DNA of 64,000 bases. Source: Dyadobacter sp. CY343 (GTDB lineage Bacteria; Bacteroidota; Bacteroidia; Cytophagales; Spirosomataceae). Position 1 is the first letter of the stretch. Each line of letters opens with the position of its first letter. Shown here piece by piece: positions 33,459 through 42,787 of the stretch. The stretch covers positions 186,001 to 250,000 of the forward strand of contig NZ_JAJUXK010000009.1 of NCBI RefSeq assembly GCF_021390335.1. The letters run 5' to 3'. The translations under genes and the position numbers were made by a program. The notes beneath the pieces were generated by a model. That model had not been told where the DNA came from, ran no database searches, and worked only from the letters and a program-made list of their open reading frames with translations.

Positions 33459-35066
33459 ATGAAATTTCAAATCAGTCCGATAGCCAGAATGCTTGCCGCA
33501 TTCTTGTTGTTTTTAATCGTTTTTCCGGTTACAGATACATTCAGCCAGAGTAAGCGCAAAAGAGATGCAGCGACTGGCAAGGGAAATACGTTGTCGCCGG
33601 TCAGCATTGTTAATTTTAATGAGTCGGGCAAGCAGGTGACCCGTTTTGATATTGCGGGCGATGCAATAGATGCGCACGATGGGGAGATTGCCTATTTCGA
33701 CGGGACTTATTATCTCTACGGAACCAGCTACGATTGCGGTTTCGCCTGGCAGAACAAGTCCGCTCCGTTCTGTGGTTTTAAGGTGTACGCTTCGCCGGAT
33801 CTGGTGAATTGGACGGATAAAGGCTATCTGTTTGACGCCAAAAATCCCGTCTGGCAGAGCAGGTGTAATGGAAATACGTACGGTTGCTTCCGGCCTCACG
33901 TTGTTTTTAACAAAAAGACCGGGCTGTATGTATTGTGGGTAAATGTGTATGATAATGTGGTCGGGTTCAGGGTATTTACGAGCAAAAACCCAGCGGGACC
34001 TTTTGCAGAAGTTGAAAATCCGAAACTGGCTGTTAATCAGAATGCCGAAGCCGCCGGATTGAACAATGGCGACCACGATACTTTTGTCGACGATGATGGT
34101 AAAGGTTACGTAGCTTACACCGACTGGCGGACCAAAGGAACCATCGTGATCGAAGAACTTACTGACGATTATTTATCCGGCACTGGCAAACACGTGAAAG
34201 CGGTCACGCCGGGCAAAACGGAGGCGCCGGGGTTGATGAAGCGAAATGGCATTTACTACCTCCTGTATTCGGATCCAAATTGTGGGTATTGTTCCGGTGC
34301 CGGCACTTCTTACCGTACCGCCAAATCGCCGCTAGGGCCGTGGTCGGAGGGGATCAGTATCAGTGATAAATCCTGCGGCGGGCAACCTTCATTTGTTTCC
34401 ACGATTCAATTTGACTCCGAAACCGTCTATCTGTATGGGAGCGATCTGTGGAACAATGCGGCCAAAAATGAGGCGCTGGCCAACTATTTCTGGGCGCCGC
34501 TGAAATTTGATGAAAAGGGCGCTATTGAGCCTGTTCCCTGCAATCCGAGCGAAAATGTCCGTGTCAAAGTAGGCGCTGCACCTGACCAAAAGTCACGGAA
34601 AAATATCGACAATTCTTCGGGTCGGGAGGGTTTTACAACGCAATGCGATATTAGTAACGGAAAGGAGCGGACGCAATCTTTTGTAGCTACCAGATCGGGC
34701 AAGTTGAGCGAGGTTAATTTTACTACTTTCCGCGATGGTTACCCCGACGCCGGGCTTGAATTGAGTATATATCCTGCAACCGATTCCGGGTTACCAACTG
34801 GTTCCTCTCTCTTTGCCACCGTTGCGGAGCCCGATTCCATGGGCTGGGCGCCCAAGCGACTTCACTTCAACCCCAATATTCAGGTGGAAAAAGGGAAGAA
34901 ATATGTGATCGCATTGAAATCAAAAACTACAAAAGGCTGCTATGGTTTTCAATTCAATGATTCGCTGTCTTATCCAAAAGGCGCGGCGGCGGTGAAGGGT
35001 GATGGGGGTTTCGTGATCGAGAAAAACCGGAGCCTGAAATTTGAGACCTATATCAGTCCGAAATGA
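33459..35066 (+). CDS. Exported GH43-like beta-propeller glycosidase
   Basis: A 535-residue protein. I start at 33459 (MKFQISPIARMLAAFLLFLIV), which gives a signal peptide; the longer upstream reading overlaps the divergent dehydrogenase. Residues about 70-400 look like a five-bladed GH43-type domain, with DAHDGEIAYFDGTYYLYG at the start and NNGDHDTFVDDDGKGYVAYTDW in the middle. The C-terminal 130 residues are a separate beta-sandwich module. Arabinan, galactan or a related side chain is a likely substrate. It may act with the next gene, which encodes a LamG-like protein. Confidence 0.85.
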   Translation: MKFQISPIARMLAAFLLFLIVFPVTDTFSQSKRKRDAATGKGNTLSPVSIVNFNESGKQVTRFDIAGDAIDAHDGEIAYFDGTYYLYGTSYDCGFAWQNKSAPFCGFKVYASPDLVNWTDKGYLFDAKNPVWQSRCNGNTYGCFRPHVVFNKKTGLYVLWVNVYDNVVGFRVFTSKNPAGPFAEVENPKLAVNQNAEAAGLNNGDHDTFVDDDGKGYVAYTDWRTKGTIVIEELTDDYLSGTGKHVKAVTPGKTEAPGLMKRNGIYYLLYSDPNCGYCSGAGTSYRTAKSPLGPWSEGISISDKSCGGQPSFVSTIQFDSETVYLYGSDLWNNAAKNEALANYFWAPLKFDEKGAIEPVPCNPSENVRVKVGAAPDQKSRKNIDNSSGREGFTTQCDISNGKERTQSFVATRSGKLSEVNFTTFRDGYPDAGLELSIYPATDSGLPTGSSLFATVAEPDSMGWAPKRLHFNPNIQVEKGKKYVIALKSKTTKGCYGFQFNDSLSYPKGAAAVKGDGGFVIEKNRSLKFETYISPK

Positions 35067-35175
35067 GCGATTATTCTGCTTGAAAGCATCTTGGACTGAA
35101 TTTGCCCCAGGTTTGAACAGGCTGTAACTGCATTGGAATGCACTTTTGCTTCGAAACAAAACAAGCAAAAATGCT

Positions 35176-36600
35176 ATGAAAAACGTCGTTCCCATTTTAC
35201 TCATTCTTCTCTCGGTTCAGTGTTTTGGTCAAAGGAAAAAAGTAAGTCCTGCTGCTGCAAAAGTCGATTATCTTATTCCGCTTAACGCGGAGAAATGGGA
35301 ATTTCAGGAAGGTAAGGTCACTTTCGAAACGTACAAAGGCGCGAAGGCGATGAAGATCGAAAAAAGATCCGGCCAGGTAGTTTTGAAAGACCTCCATTTC
35401 AAAAACGGGACCATTGAATTTGACATTGATCCCTCTGAATCTGAATTCGCGGAAAGCATTTATTTCCATCGCAAAGACGCCAGGGAGCAGGAGATCGTGT
35501 ACCTGCGCATGTCGCGGGTGAACAACGGGCTGGCGAATCAGGGAATACAGTATTGTCCTTATTTTGATGGGATCAATATGTGGGATATGTATCCTGACTA
35601 TCAGGCGCCTGCGATATTGAAGCCGGGGGAGTGGAATCATTTGAAACTGATTATCTCGGGCAAACGCCTGCAAGTTTTTCTCAACAATGCAACCAAACCG
35701 GTACTGGATATTCCCAGGCTGGAAGGCTCCGCGGCCGAGGGTAGTATTGCTTTTGAAGGCGCTTCCTATATTGCCAATGTGCGCGTGAAGCCCGACGAAG
35801 TGGAAGGTCTGAGCCCGCTCGCATTGCCTGATATCACTGACCACGACGGACTTTACCTCCGAAAATGGGCAATTAGCGCGCCGTTCGAGCTCCCGGTAGG
35901 CAGTGAACTAGCCTTTCAAAACCAGCCCAAACCCCAACTTTTTACAGATAGTATAGCGGCCGAACGCGTAGGTTTTGTGAACCTGACAAGGAAGCACGGC
36001 GGCAGTAAAACACGCAGGGCGATCTGGCTCAAAACGAAGATTACTGCGAAGGAAGCTGCAAAAGTGGCACTGCAACTCGGTTTCAGCGACGAGGTTTGGG
36101 TATTTCTCAACAACCAGATCATTTTCGCAGACAAAAACCTGTTTCAGCAGAATATGAAACGCTACCCCGACGGTAGAATTTCGATCCAGAATGCGACGGT
36201 CGATCTGAACCTGAATGCGGGTGAGAATGATCTGCTGATCGGCGTTTCGAATGATTTTTACGGCTGGGGTATCATAGCGCGGCTAAAACAGGGCGACGGG
36301 ATCATCGGTACCGATCATATTTCAGGGATTGTCAGCCTCGCCAAAGAGATCGCGAGCATCGACCTGGAACCATACATCGGTACTTACAGCAGCGTGCAGG
36401 CGTGGTATAAGCTGATTTTTGCAAAAAGCGAAACCGGGCTGAGTGTCGAGCCGACCGGCCAGAAACCTGCCGAACTGCAGGTAACCGGCAAGCATTCGTT
36501 TTCCTATCCCGCCGAAGGAGCCACTTTTGAATTCAGTTTGGCGGACAAAAAGGTTATATTGAGGCAGGGAACCGAAAGCCGCGAATTTTTGCGGGAGTAG
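35176..36600 (+). CDS. Exported LamG/DUF1080-like protein
   Basis: A 474-residue protein with a signal peptide (MKNVVPILLILLSVQCFGQ). Residues about 30-210 form a concanavalin-type jelly roll (FKNGTIEFDIDPSESEFAESIYF, then GEWNHLKLIISGKRLQVFLN) like 3-keto-disaccharide hydrolase/LamG domains. The rest is a second beta-sandwich, without a known family. It probably binds or cleaves a sugar. It lies 109 nt after the GH43-like gene, in the same direction. Confidence 0.75.
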   Translation: MKNVVPILLILLSVQCFGQRKKVSPAAAKVDYLIPLNAEKWEFQEGKVTFETYKGAKAMKIEKRSGQVVLKDLHFKNGTIEFDIDPSESEFAESIYFHRKDAREQEIVYLRMSRVNNGLANQGIQYCPYFDGINMWDMYPDYQAPAILKPGEWNHLKLIISGKRLQVFLNNATKPVLDIPRLEGSAAEGSIAFEGASYIANVRVKPDEVEGLSPLALPDITDHDGLYLRKWAISAPFELPVGSELAFQNQPKPQLFTDSIAAERVGFVNLTRKHGGSKTRRAIWLKTKITAKEAAKVALQLGFSDEVWVFLNNQIIFADKNLFQQNMKRYPDGRISIQNATVDLNLNAGENDLLIGVSNDFYGWGIIARLKQGDGIIGTDHISGIVSLAKEIASIDLEPYIGTYSSVQAWYKLIFAKSETGLSVEPTGQKPAELQVTGKHSFSYPAEGATFEFSLADKKVILRQGTESREFLRE

Positions 36601-36629
36601 GGCGCGCATTATTCAGCCATCCAAAAAAG

Positions 36630-36647
36630 TGGCACAGATATTGTTGA
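36630..36647 (+). promoter_or_regulatory. Promoter-like motif outside the main block
   Basis: TGGCACAGATATTGTTGA, 39 nt before the start at 36669. It is a close sigma-54-like match (TGGCACA, 4 nt, TTGT). Confidence 0.5.
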
Positions 36648-36668
36648 CCTGCGGATAAAGGTTTAACA

Positions 36669-36923
36669 ATGGCGAAAAAAGACAGCTTAAAAGAAAATTA
36701 CAGGCAACTGCTGGATTGGTATCAGTACCGCGCGGAAGAGAATGCGGGTTCATTGAAAAAGCTCGAAAAACTGCTATCGAAACTCGATCGGAATGTGCAG
36801 GCCAGCGACGATTATGAAAAAGATATAGACGACCTGGAATCGCTGAAAATCATTTACGAAGTCGCGATAAGGAACTTTGAAAGCCAGGTTGATAAGTATA
36901 GGAATTTGCTTGAAAACGACTGA
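36669..36923 (+). CDS. Small coiled-coil protein of unknown function
   Basis: An 84-residue, highly charged helical protein with heptad-like spacing (LKKLEKLLSKLDRNV, then DDLESLKIIYEVAIRNF). I recognise no family. A promoter-like element of the type seen across the stress block lies 39 nt upstream, so it may belong to that regulon. Confidence 0.75.
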   Translation: MAKKDSLKENYRQLLDWYQYRAEENAGSLKKLEKLLSKLDRNVQASDDYEKDIDDLESLKIIYEVAIRNFESQVDKYRNLLEND

Positions 36924-36954
36924 TGCGGGCTGCAAAAAGCGGCCCCGCATCAGT
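36919..36954. terminator. Hairpin terminator
   Basis: ACTGATGCGGG (36919-36929) pairs exactly with CCCGCATCAGT (36944-36954). It separates the coiled-coil gene from the convergent sulfatase; there is no clear T-run. Confidence 0.6.
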
Positions 36955-36990
36955 TGTTAATTTACCCGGAAACAGGAAGAGTTCGCGCTC

Positions 36991-38553
36991 TTATTCCAGT
37001 TTAAGCGTTTCTGTCTTTTGGTTTGAAATACCCTTCGCCAACTGCTGATAGGCGGCGATCAGTTGTTTCAGTTTCTCAGGCTGGGATTTCGCAAGGTTAT
37101 TCTGCTGACCAATATCTGTCTTTAAATTGTACAGTTGATATTCCTTGGCATTCCCCAGTTCAATATTGACCTGCTTGTTCACAGCCGGACCGTTGTAAGG
37201 CGGTATCATCACAAAATCGCCCTGCCGCAACGCAGTGCGCGAGCCCGCTTCGATCACCAGTTCGTTCCGCCCCTTTTTACTTTTACCCAGAAACACATCC
37301 AGGTAGTTCTGACTGTCCAAACCTTTCGCTTCTTCTCCGGCTAAATGCGCCAGTGAGCTGAGCAAGTCAAGCTGGCAAACTACTGCATCGGAAACCGCCG
37401 GTTTGATCGTGCCTTTCCAATAGGTAATAAAAGGAACGCGCGCGCCGGCTTCAAACAGGCTGTATTTGCCACCGCGCAACGGTCCCGCAGGTTTGTGGTT
37501 TCCCAGTTTTTCAACCGCATCATCGTGGTAACCATCGTTCACGACCGGGCCATTGTCGCTGGTGAAAATGACCAGTGTGTTTTCCAGAATTCCTTCTTTG
37601 TCAAGCGTTTTAAGCAGCTCACCCAGGCACCAGTCGGCTTCGGCTATGGCGTCGCCTCTGGGTCCGAGCCCGGTTACACCTTTGAAACGCGGATTAGGCG
37701 TGCGCGGCACGTGCGGCTGCTGCATGGCGTAGTACAGGAAGAACGGTTTTGATTTGTGATCTGTTATAAATGCCTGCGCTTTCGTCAGAAACAGATCGGC
37801 CATTTCTTCATCATTCCACTTGGCTTTCGCGCCGCCTTTCATGTAGCCAATGCGCGAAATTCCGTTCGTAATGCTCTGATCGTGGCCGTGGTGCCACTTC
37901 ATTTTCAGTAGCTCCGGGTTGTTTTTTCCGGTCGGTTCGCCAGGGAAATTTTCTTTGTAGCTCACCTGAATAGGATCGTTCGCATCGAGGCCGACTACGC
38001 GGGTATTTTCAATGTAAACCGTCGGTACGCGGTCCTGGGTGGCTGCCAGGATATACGAATAGTCGAAACCAAGCTGGTTCGGTCCGGGTTTGATCTCTTT
38101 GTTCCAATCCGTATTTCCATCACCGAGACCGAGGTGCCATTTTCCTACGATTCCCGTGGCGTAGCCCGCCTTTTTTAGGATTTTCGGAATGGTCATTTGC
38201 GCGGTATCGATCAGCAGCGGCGCATCGCCGGGCAGGATCTTCGCGTCCTTGTTGCGCCATGGATACACGCCGGTCACCAATGCAAATCGGCTCGGCGTGC
38301 AGGTAGACGAAGTAGCATATCCATTTGTAAAACGAATACCACCATTCGCGATCTTGTCCATATTCGGCGTTTTCAGCGCTGTTGCCCCGTACGCGCCCAC
38401 GTCGCCGTAACCCAGGTCATCAAGGTTAATCAGGATTATGTTGGGTTTTGCCGCCTTATTTTCTTTTGCCGCAAACTGCCAGCCGGTTGCCGCAATCAAA
38501 ATGGCCAGCGCGACACCGGGTATTGTAAACTGCTTTGCTTTATTAGTAATCAT
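36991..38553 (-). CDS. Exported arylsulfatase
   Basis: A 520-residue type I sulfatase with an N-terminal hydrophobic signal (residues about 10-28). Metal ligands D45-D46 (INLDDLGYGD) and the complete formylglycine motif C85-T-P-S-R89 are present, and FTSDNGPV and LRGGKYSLFEAG segments follow. It is the third sulfatase in the window. It lies near the GH43-like gene, which again hints at a sulfated polysaccharide, but it is transcribed the other way. Confidence 0.94.
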   Translation of the reverse strand: MITNKAKQFTIPGVALAILIAATGWQFAAKENKAAKPNIILINLDDLGYGDVGAYGATALKTPNMDKIANGGIRFTNGYATSSTCTPSRFALVTGVYPWRNKDAKILPGDAPLLIDTAQMTIPKILKKAGYATGIVGKWHLGLGDGNTDWNKEIKPGPNQLGFDYSYILAATQDRVPTVYIENTRVVGLDANDPIQVSYKENFPGEPTGKNNPELLKMKWHHGHDQSITNGISRIGYMKGGAKAKWNDEEMADLFLTKAQAFITDHKSKPFFLYYAMQQPHVPRTPNPRFKGVTGLGPRGDAIAEADWCLGELLKTLDKEGILENTLVIFTSDNGPVVNDGYHDDAVEKLGNHKPAGPLRGGKYSLFEAGARVPFITYWKGTIKPAVSDAVVCQLDLLSSLAHLAGEEAKGLDSQNYLDVFLGKSKKGRNELVIEAGSRTALRQGDFVMIPPYNGPAVNKQVNIELGNAKEYQLYNLKTDIGQQNNLAKSQPEKLKQLIAAYQQLAKGISNQKTETLKLE

Positions 38554-38659
38554 AAAAGGGATTTTTTTATAGAAGTCAAAAAAGCCGTGAAACTATCTGC
38601 CAACCTTTCATACCTTATCAGCGTCTTAAATGCGCTACCAACGTCTTAACGTATTTACT

Positions 38660-39922
38660 ATGAAACGTTCACTACTCTTTCTGATCACGCTCCTTTTCCT
38701 GTACGCCTGCAAAGAGGAAGCGATTGACCCGTCCAAACGGGTACGCCCTGTTGGTTTGCAAATAATCGTAAGTGGTAGCGAATATCAGTTGAGTTGGGAG
38801 GGGATCAGCATTATCTGTTACATGTTGCCATGCCCTGACATCGCGGATCTGGAAGCAGAGGAGTATGAGATTCAGATCGCTGCTGATGAACTGGGCCCGT
38901 TTCAAACGTACCGGACCGTTCGTGCGGATCAGAAATCAATCCATATCCCCACAGCCGGGCGCGGTGTGCAGTTGGTAGCCCGTATCGTCTCAAAAGCCAA
39001 AGGCGCGCCGCCCGTCAGTTCCGATCCGGTTATGGCTACCAGCGGCCCACTTTCCCAATCGGCTTTTTATCCGGGCTTCGGCACATCGGAGCTGGTAACA
39101 GGCGGGGCGGTGACGCCCGATGGGAAAACAGCGCTCTACTCAGTTGCGATGGTACCAGCCCCGGGTCAAAACTTATCGCCCTTGTATCTGGCAGAACTGG
39201 AAAATGAGCAGGTTACTTCTACGAAATTGATCACCCGAGAAGGTTTCAGACCCGCTTTTTCAGATGATGGAAAACAGGTTGCGTATTTGTCGCGGACTGA
39301 AAAGGGCGTGGTTATTTACACCGTCGACACTGGCACTACCCGTACACTTCCGCTGGAAAATCTGGATCAGCTACATGGATTGACCTGGTCGCCAGACGGT
39401 AACTGGCTGGCTTTCCCGACAGTTACCGAAGAAGAGGGCAGGCTTTGGAAAATGCCGGTAGCGGGAGGCGCTCCGGTGCCATTGACCCCGCCAATGCGGT
39501 TCCGCGATCTGAATAGTTTCCGGCAGGCGAATATAGACTGGTCGCCCGATGGCCGGCATATTGCTGTATCGCGCACGCGAAGCGACGGCGGCAAGCAGGT
39601 GCGTTTTGCTATTTCGTTGTATGCGACTGATGGATCGGGCGAGCAAAAGTTTTTTGAGACCCACCCCGGCTGGATCGATACCAATCCTTCGTTCTCGCCC
39701 GATGGAAAACAGCTCGCCTTCCTGAGTAGCCGTGCAAATCCTTCATTCATTTCTTACAGCTTATGGGTCCGCGACCTCACCACTGGCAAGGTCAGGCGGG
39801 TGGAACTACTGCCGGACCTTATTCCTTCCGACGATTATCTCCCGCAGTGGCAAGGCAACGAAAAGCTAATCTTCCTGGGAACGCAGCGGGGTAAAAGGGG
39901 CTATTTCAGTGTGGTTTTGTAA
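38660..39922 (+). CDS. TolB/WD40-like beta-propeller lipoprotein
   Basis: A 420-residue lipoprotein. The start at 38660 gives MKRSLLFLITLLFLYAC, with the lipobox LYAC (C17). A short fibronectin-like section (about 30-120) is followed by TolB-type propeller blades, each with a copy of F/WSPDGxxLAF (for example TWSPDGNWLAF and SFSPDGKQLAF). It is outer-membrane attached. No catalytic motif is seen; it is probably a binding or scaffold protein. Confidence 0.85.
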   Translation: MKRSLLFLITLLFLYACKEEAIDPSKRVRPVGLQIIVSGSEYQLSWEGISIICYMLPCPDIADLEAEEYEIQIAADELGPFQTYRTVRADQKSIHIPTAGRGVQLVARIVSKAKGAPPVSSDPVMATSGPLSQSAFYPGFGTSELVTGGAVTPDGKTALYSVAMVPAPGQNLSPLYLAELENEQVTSTKLITREGFRPAFSDDGKQVAYLSRTEKGVVIYTVDTGTTRTLPLENLDQLHGLTWSPDGNWLAFPTVTEEEGRLWKMPVAGGAPVPLTPPMRFRDLNSFRQANIDWSPDGRHIAVSRTRSDGGKQVRFAISLYATDGSGEQKFFETHPGWIDTNPSFSPDGKQLAFLSSRANPSFISYSLWVRDLTTGKVRRVELLPDLIPSDDYLPQWQGNEKLIFLGTQRGKRGYFSVVL

Positions 39923-40035
39923 CGGCACGATTTTTAAATCCGGCGCGCTTGTTATTTCCGGTGTTAAAGAGATTTGATCCTTAGTTGAAGTTTCGGGAGA
40001 TTTGCTTCTTATCACTCAGCGTTTCGAAATTATTT

Positions 40036-40272
40036 ATGGAAGAGCCAATACTAATTCCAGTGGAATATCAGGGAGAAACCCTTGAATTCCCTGTTACCGT
40101 TGTCACTTTTGGTTATGCTTACCAATTACATGTGCAGGTAGGGGACCAGCGACTGATCCTGGAAAAGGACAACGAAGGAAACTTCCGGGTAATGCAGGAT
40201 AAAGGCGAACCTGTGAAAATCGACAAAGGGCTCTTGCAGGCAATTGTTTCCACAATAGAAGGATTGGGCTAA
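40036..40272 (+). CDS. Small hypothetical protein
   Basis: A 78-residue beta-rich protein starting MEEPILIPVEYQGE. I prefer the ATG at 40036 over the longer in-frame start, which adds an unlikely tail. There is no known family. Its stop overlaps that of the convergent AraC gene by 3 nt. Confidence 0.65.
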   Translation: MEEPILIPVEYQGETLEFPVTVVTFGYAYQLHVQVGDQRLILEKDNEGNFRVMQDKGEPVKIDKGLLQAIVSTIEGLG

Positions 40273-41081
40273 GCGCGGGAATGTAGCTGCGTCGGGGCAA
40301 TTCCATATTTTTTCTTAAATGCAAAAGAGAAATGGGACAGATCCTCGAAGCCTACTTCCAGGTATACTTCTGTGGGTTTTTTCTTCTTTTCCGACAGTTG
40401 ATAATAGGCAAGTTCGAGCCTTTTTTCTGTAAGCCATTTCTGGGGCGTTATATCAAATAATTTCCTGAAATCCCGGTTGAACGTCGACAAGCTCCGGCCA
40501 GTAAGATAGCCTAATTTTTCCATCGGCATATTGAACATAAAATTGCGCTGCATGAAATCGATCAGGTCAATTTTTCCCGGTTCGTCAAAGTTTGCCAGCA
40601 CGGTGTCGACCGTCTTGTCAATTTCTCTCAGGATTGTAATCGCTTCCGTAATTTTTAGTGAAGCAATACTTTCCGGAAATTCGCCTTTCACATTAAAGTA
40701 TGGTATTAATGAAGCCAGGCAACTTTCCAGAAAGGGGTGATTATGGAAGCTGAAAATCTTTTGCACGGCGCTAACGTTTCTATTAACCTCTATTTTTTCG
40801 TAGAACCGTTTCAGCCGTTCGGTTGACAAATGCATGACCACTGTTTTATGCGGCTGTCCATTTTTGGGATAGTTAACAATTGTGGCCAGTTGATTTCTCG
40901 GGATCAGGAATATGTCGCCCGTTTTGAAATAGTGAGTAGTATCCGCCTGTATTATTTTTGTTTCTCCGGAAATAAACCAGATCAGCATGTGATCATCAAA
41001 CATCAGGTCTGACTTAAACAATTTGTCGTCGTAGCTGGAAAGTTTGATCTCCTTGGTCAGGTACTTTGAAATGTGATCCAT
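40269..41081 (-). CDS. AraC-family transcriptional regulator
   Basis: A 270-residue regulator with an N-terminal cupin-like sensor half (residues 1-150) and a C-terminal AraC helix-turn-helix pair (about 165-265): MPMEKLGYLTGRSLSTFNRDFRKLFDITPQKWL and EVYLEVGFEDLSHFSFAFKKKYG. It lies 76 nt after the SDR gene in the same direction, so it may control that gene. Confidence 0.93.
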   Translation of the reverse strand: MDHISKYLTKEIKLSSYDDKLFKSDLMFDDHMLIWFISGETKIIQADTTHYFKTGDIFLIPRNQLATIVNYPKNGQPHKTVVMHLSTERLKRFYEKIEVNRNVSAVQKIFSFHNHPFLESCLASLIPYFNVKGEFPESIASLKITEAITILREIDKTVDTVLANFDEPGKIDLIDFMQRNFMFNMPMEKLGYLTGRSLSTFNRDFRKLFDITPQKWLTEKRLELAYYQLSEKKKKPTEVYLEVGFEDLSHFSFAFKKKYGIAPTQLHSRA

Positions 41082-41157
41082 ATTCTCAGCGAGTGATAGC
41101 GGCTAGGTTCATACGAACAGCGTAACAAAATTATCAGCAATTCTGAGTAAAATCAGG

Positions 41158-42201
41158 TTAATTCACAAATGCGGGTGCAGCAGCGTGCATGTCCTGTCCG
41201 AGAGTGATACCGGTGATCTGTTCGCTCCACTCCCACAATTTCCGGGCACTTACCTGGTCCAGGGAATACGATTTTACGCCACGCTGCTCGGTAGCTACCT
41301 CACTATCAGTACTTTCCGGGCTTAATTCGGCTACATCCGCATCTTCACAATATACGCCGCCAAGATGGTTCAGCATTGGACTTGTAGCACACCAGACAGT
41401 CGTAGCTGCACCCTGCGGAATGGTTTTCAAGGATGCCAGTACTTCGGGTAAAAGATTGCCTTCGGAATCCAGAAAGCCCATTTGCTGAAACAGTTCCAAA
41501 GACGCTTCTCTGCCCAGTTCAGTCCCGTGTATAGAACCTGGATGCAGCGAAAAAGCACTGATATTAAACTGTTTGCCGAAGTGATCCAGCTCGACGGCGA
41601 ATAGATTGCTGGCCGTTTTGGATTGACCGTAAGCCTGCAATGTCTGATAGTCGCGATGGAGGAAGTTCGGATCTTCAAAGTTGAACGGGGCCATTTGGTG
41701 GCCAAGCGACGATACGTTCACAACGCGCGCGCCGTTCGCTTTTTTGAGCGCGGGCCACAGCCGGGCAGTAAGCTGAAACTGCCCCAGATAATTGGTGGCC
41801 AATTGCGATTCAATTCCGCGGCTATCCCTGCGCAAAGGCACCCACATAATGCCGGCGTTGTTGATCAGCAAATGTAGGGGCCGGTCTGTTGCGATAAAAG
41901 AGTCGGCAAATGCATCTATCGAAGCAGGGTCCATAAAATCAATTTTCCCCAATTCCACATTTGGAATGCCTGCCAGATTTTTTCGCGCCTTTTCTAAGTC
42001 CCTCGCAGGAACGATCACCGTGGCCCCGGCTGCGGCCAGAATCCTGGTGGTTTCCAAACCAATACCTGCATTGCCGCCGGACACGATGGCGATTTTTCCT
42101 GTCAAATCAATCCCTTTGATTACATCACTTGCTGTGGATGTCGCGTTGAACCCCGAGCCGACCGGCTGTTGTAAAGCTCCCTGACAATTGTTCTGTCCCA
42201 T
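41158..42201 (-). CDS. SDR-family NAD(P)-dependent oxidoreductase
   Basis: A 347-residue short-chain dehydrogenase of the retinol-dehydrogenase-like group. The cofactor motif is SGGNAGIG (residues 41-48). The catalytic residues are S165, Y191 and K195 (YGQSK). A 30-residue N-terminal arm and a C-terminal extension are typical of this group. The substrate is unknown. The AraC regulator gene follows it. Confidence 0.92.
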   Translation of the reverse strand: MGQNNCQGALQQPVGSGFNATSTASDVIKGIDLTGKIAIVSGGNAGIGLETTRILAAAGATVIVPARDLEKARKNLAGIPNVELGKIDFMDPASIDAFADSFIATDRPLHLLINNAGIMWVPLRRDSRGIESQLATNYLGQFQLTARLWPALKKANGARVVNVSSLGHQMAPFNFEDPNFLHRDYQTLQAYGQSKTASNLFAVELDHFGKQFNISAFSLHPGSIHGTELGREASLELFQQMGFLDSEGNLLPEVLASLKTIPQGAATTVWCATSPMLNHLGGVYCEDADVAELSPESTDSEVATEQRGVKSYSLDQVSARKLWEWSEQITGITLGQDMHAAAPAFVN

Positions 42202-42303
42202 GTCATTTTTGTTTAAATGTGATAGGACAAAATTACAGGACCGCCTGCGTGATCATTTTGTTCAAAATGTCAATTTACTTTGTTCAAAATGTCATAACCG
42301 GTA

Positions 42304-42762
42304 TTAGCGAAAATAGGGACGGGCTACAAATGGCGAGAATGGCCATGGAATCGCCAGAAGCAAGATGACCAGTGCTGCGAGAAAAAACCGGAACATGGTT
42401 TGATACTTCTGCTGGTCCGTTTTCATCCGTTTTGATTTTGCAGAACCGATCGTGATCACGATAATCGCAATAATCATCATCCCGGCATGAATGTAGCGAA
42501 AGAAAAACGGTTGGTCCTGGGCCCACCCGCTACCGGTATCCGGCGACACCAGCTTGACAATCGGGCTTTCAAAGTACAGGCAGGCACCCAATATCAGTTG
42601 TATGTGGGCGATAGTCGCAGTCCAGTGTCGGATCTTATTGGCAGTCGCTGTGAAAAGCTTTCTACCACTAAACCCTTGATAAGCTGTACCAATAGAGACT
42701 AATAGTGACGCCAGCACCAACCAGCGAAAGAGAGAATGCAGGAGAAGAAGAATCGCGTACAA
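42304..42762 (-). CDS. Four-helix membrane protein of unknown function
   Basis: A 152-residue protein of a type often seen in Bacteroidota. It has four membrane segments and conserved stretches LHSLFRWLVLASLL, RHWTATIAHIQLILGACLYF and RYIHAGMMIIAIIVI. No ATG fits: the longer reading starts inside the pirin gene, and a TTG at 42762 gives a natural membrane start (MYAILLLLHSLFRW). The start is uncertain. It follows the pirin gene after 25 nt and is probably cotranscribed. Confidence 0.65.
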   Translation of the reverse strand: MYAILLLLHSLFRWLVLASLLVSIGTAYQGFSGRKLFTATANKIRHWTATIAHIQLILGACLYFESPIVKLVSPDTGSGWAQDQPFFFRYIHAGMMIIAIIVITIGSAKSKRMKTDQQKYQTMFRFFLAALVILLLAIPWPFSPFVARPYFR

Positions 42763-42787
42763 AATACTGTTTGCGTTTTGATTGGGA

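Noticed and set aside
38584-38601. TGGCAGATAGTTTCACGG upstream of the third sulfatase as another stress motif copy
   Set aside because: The sixth base is G instead of C or T and there is no T-rich spacer, so chance is likely.
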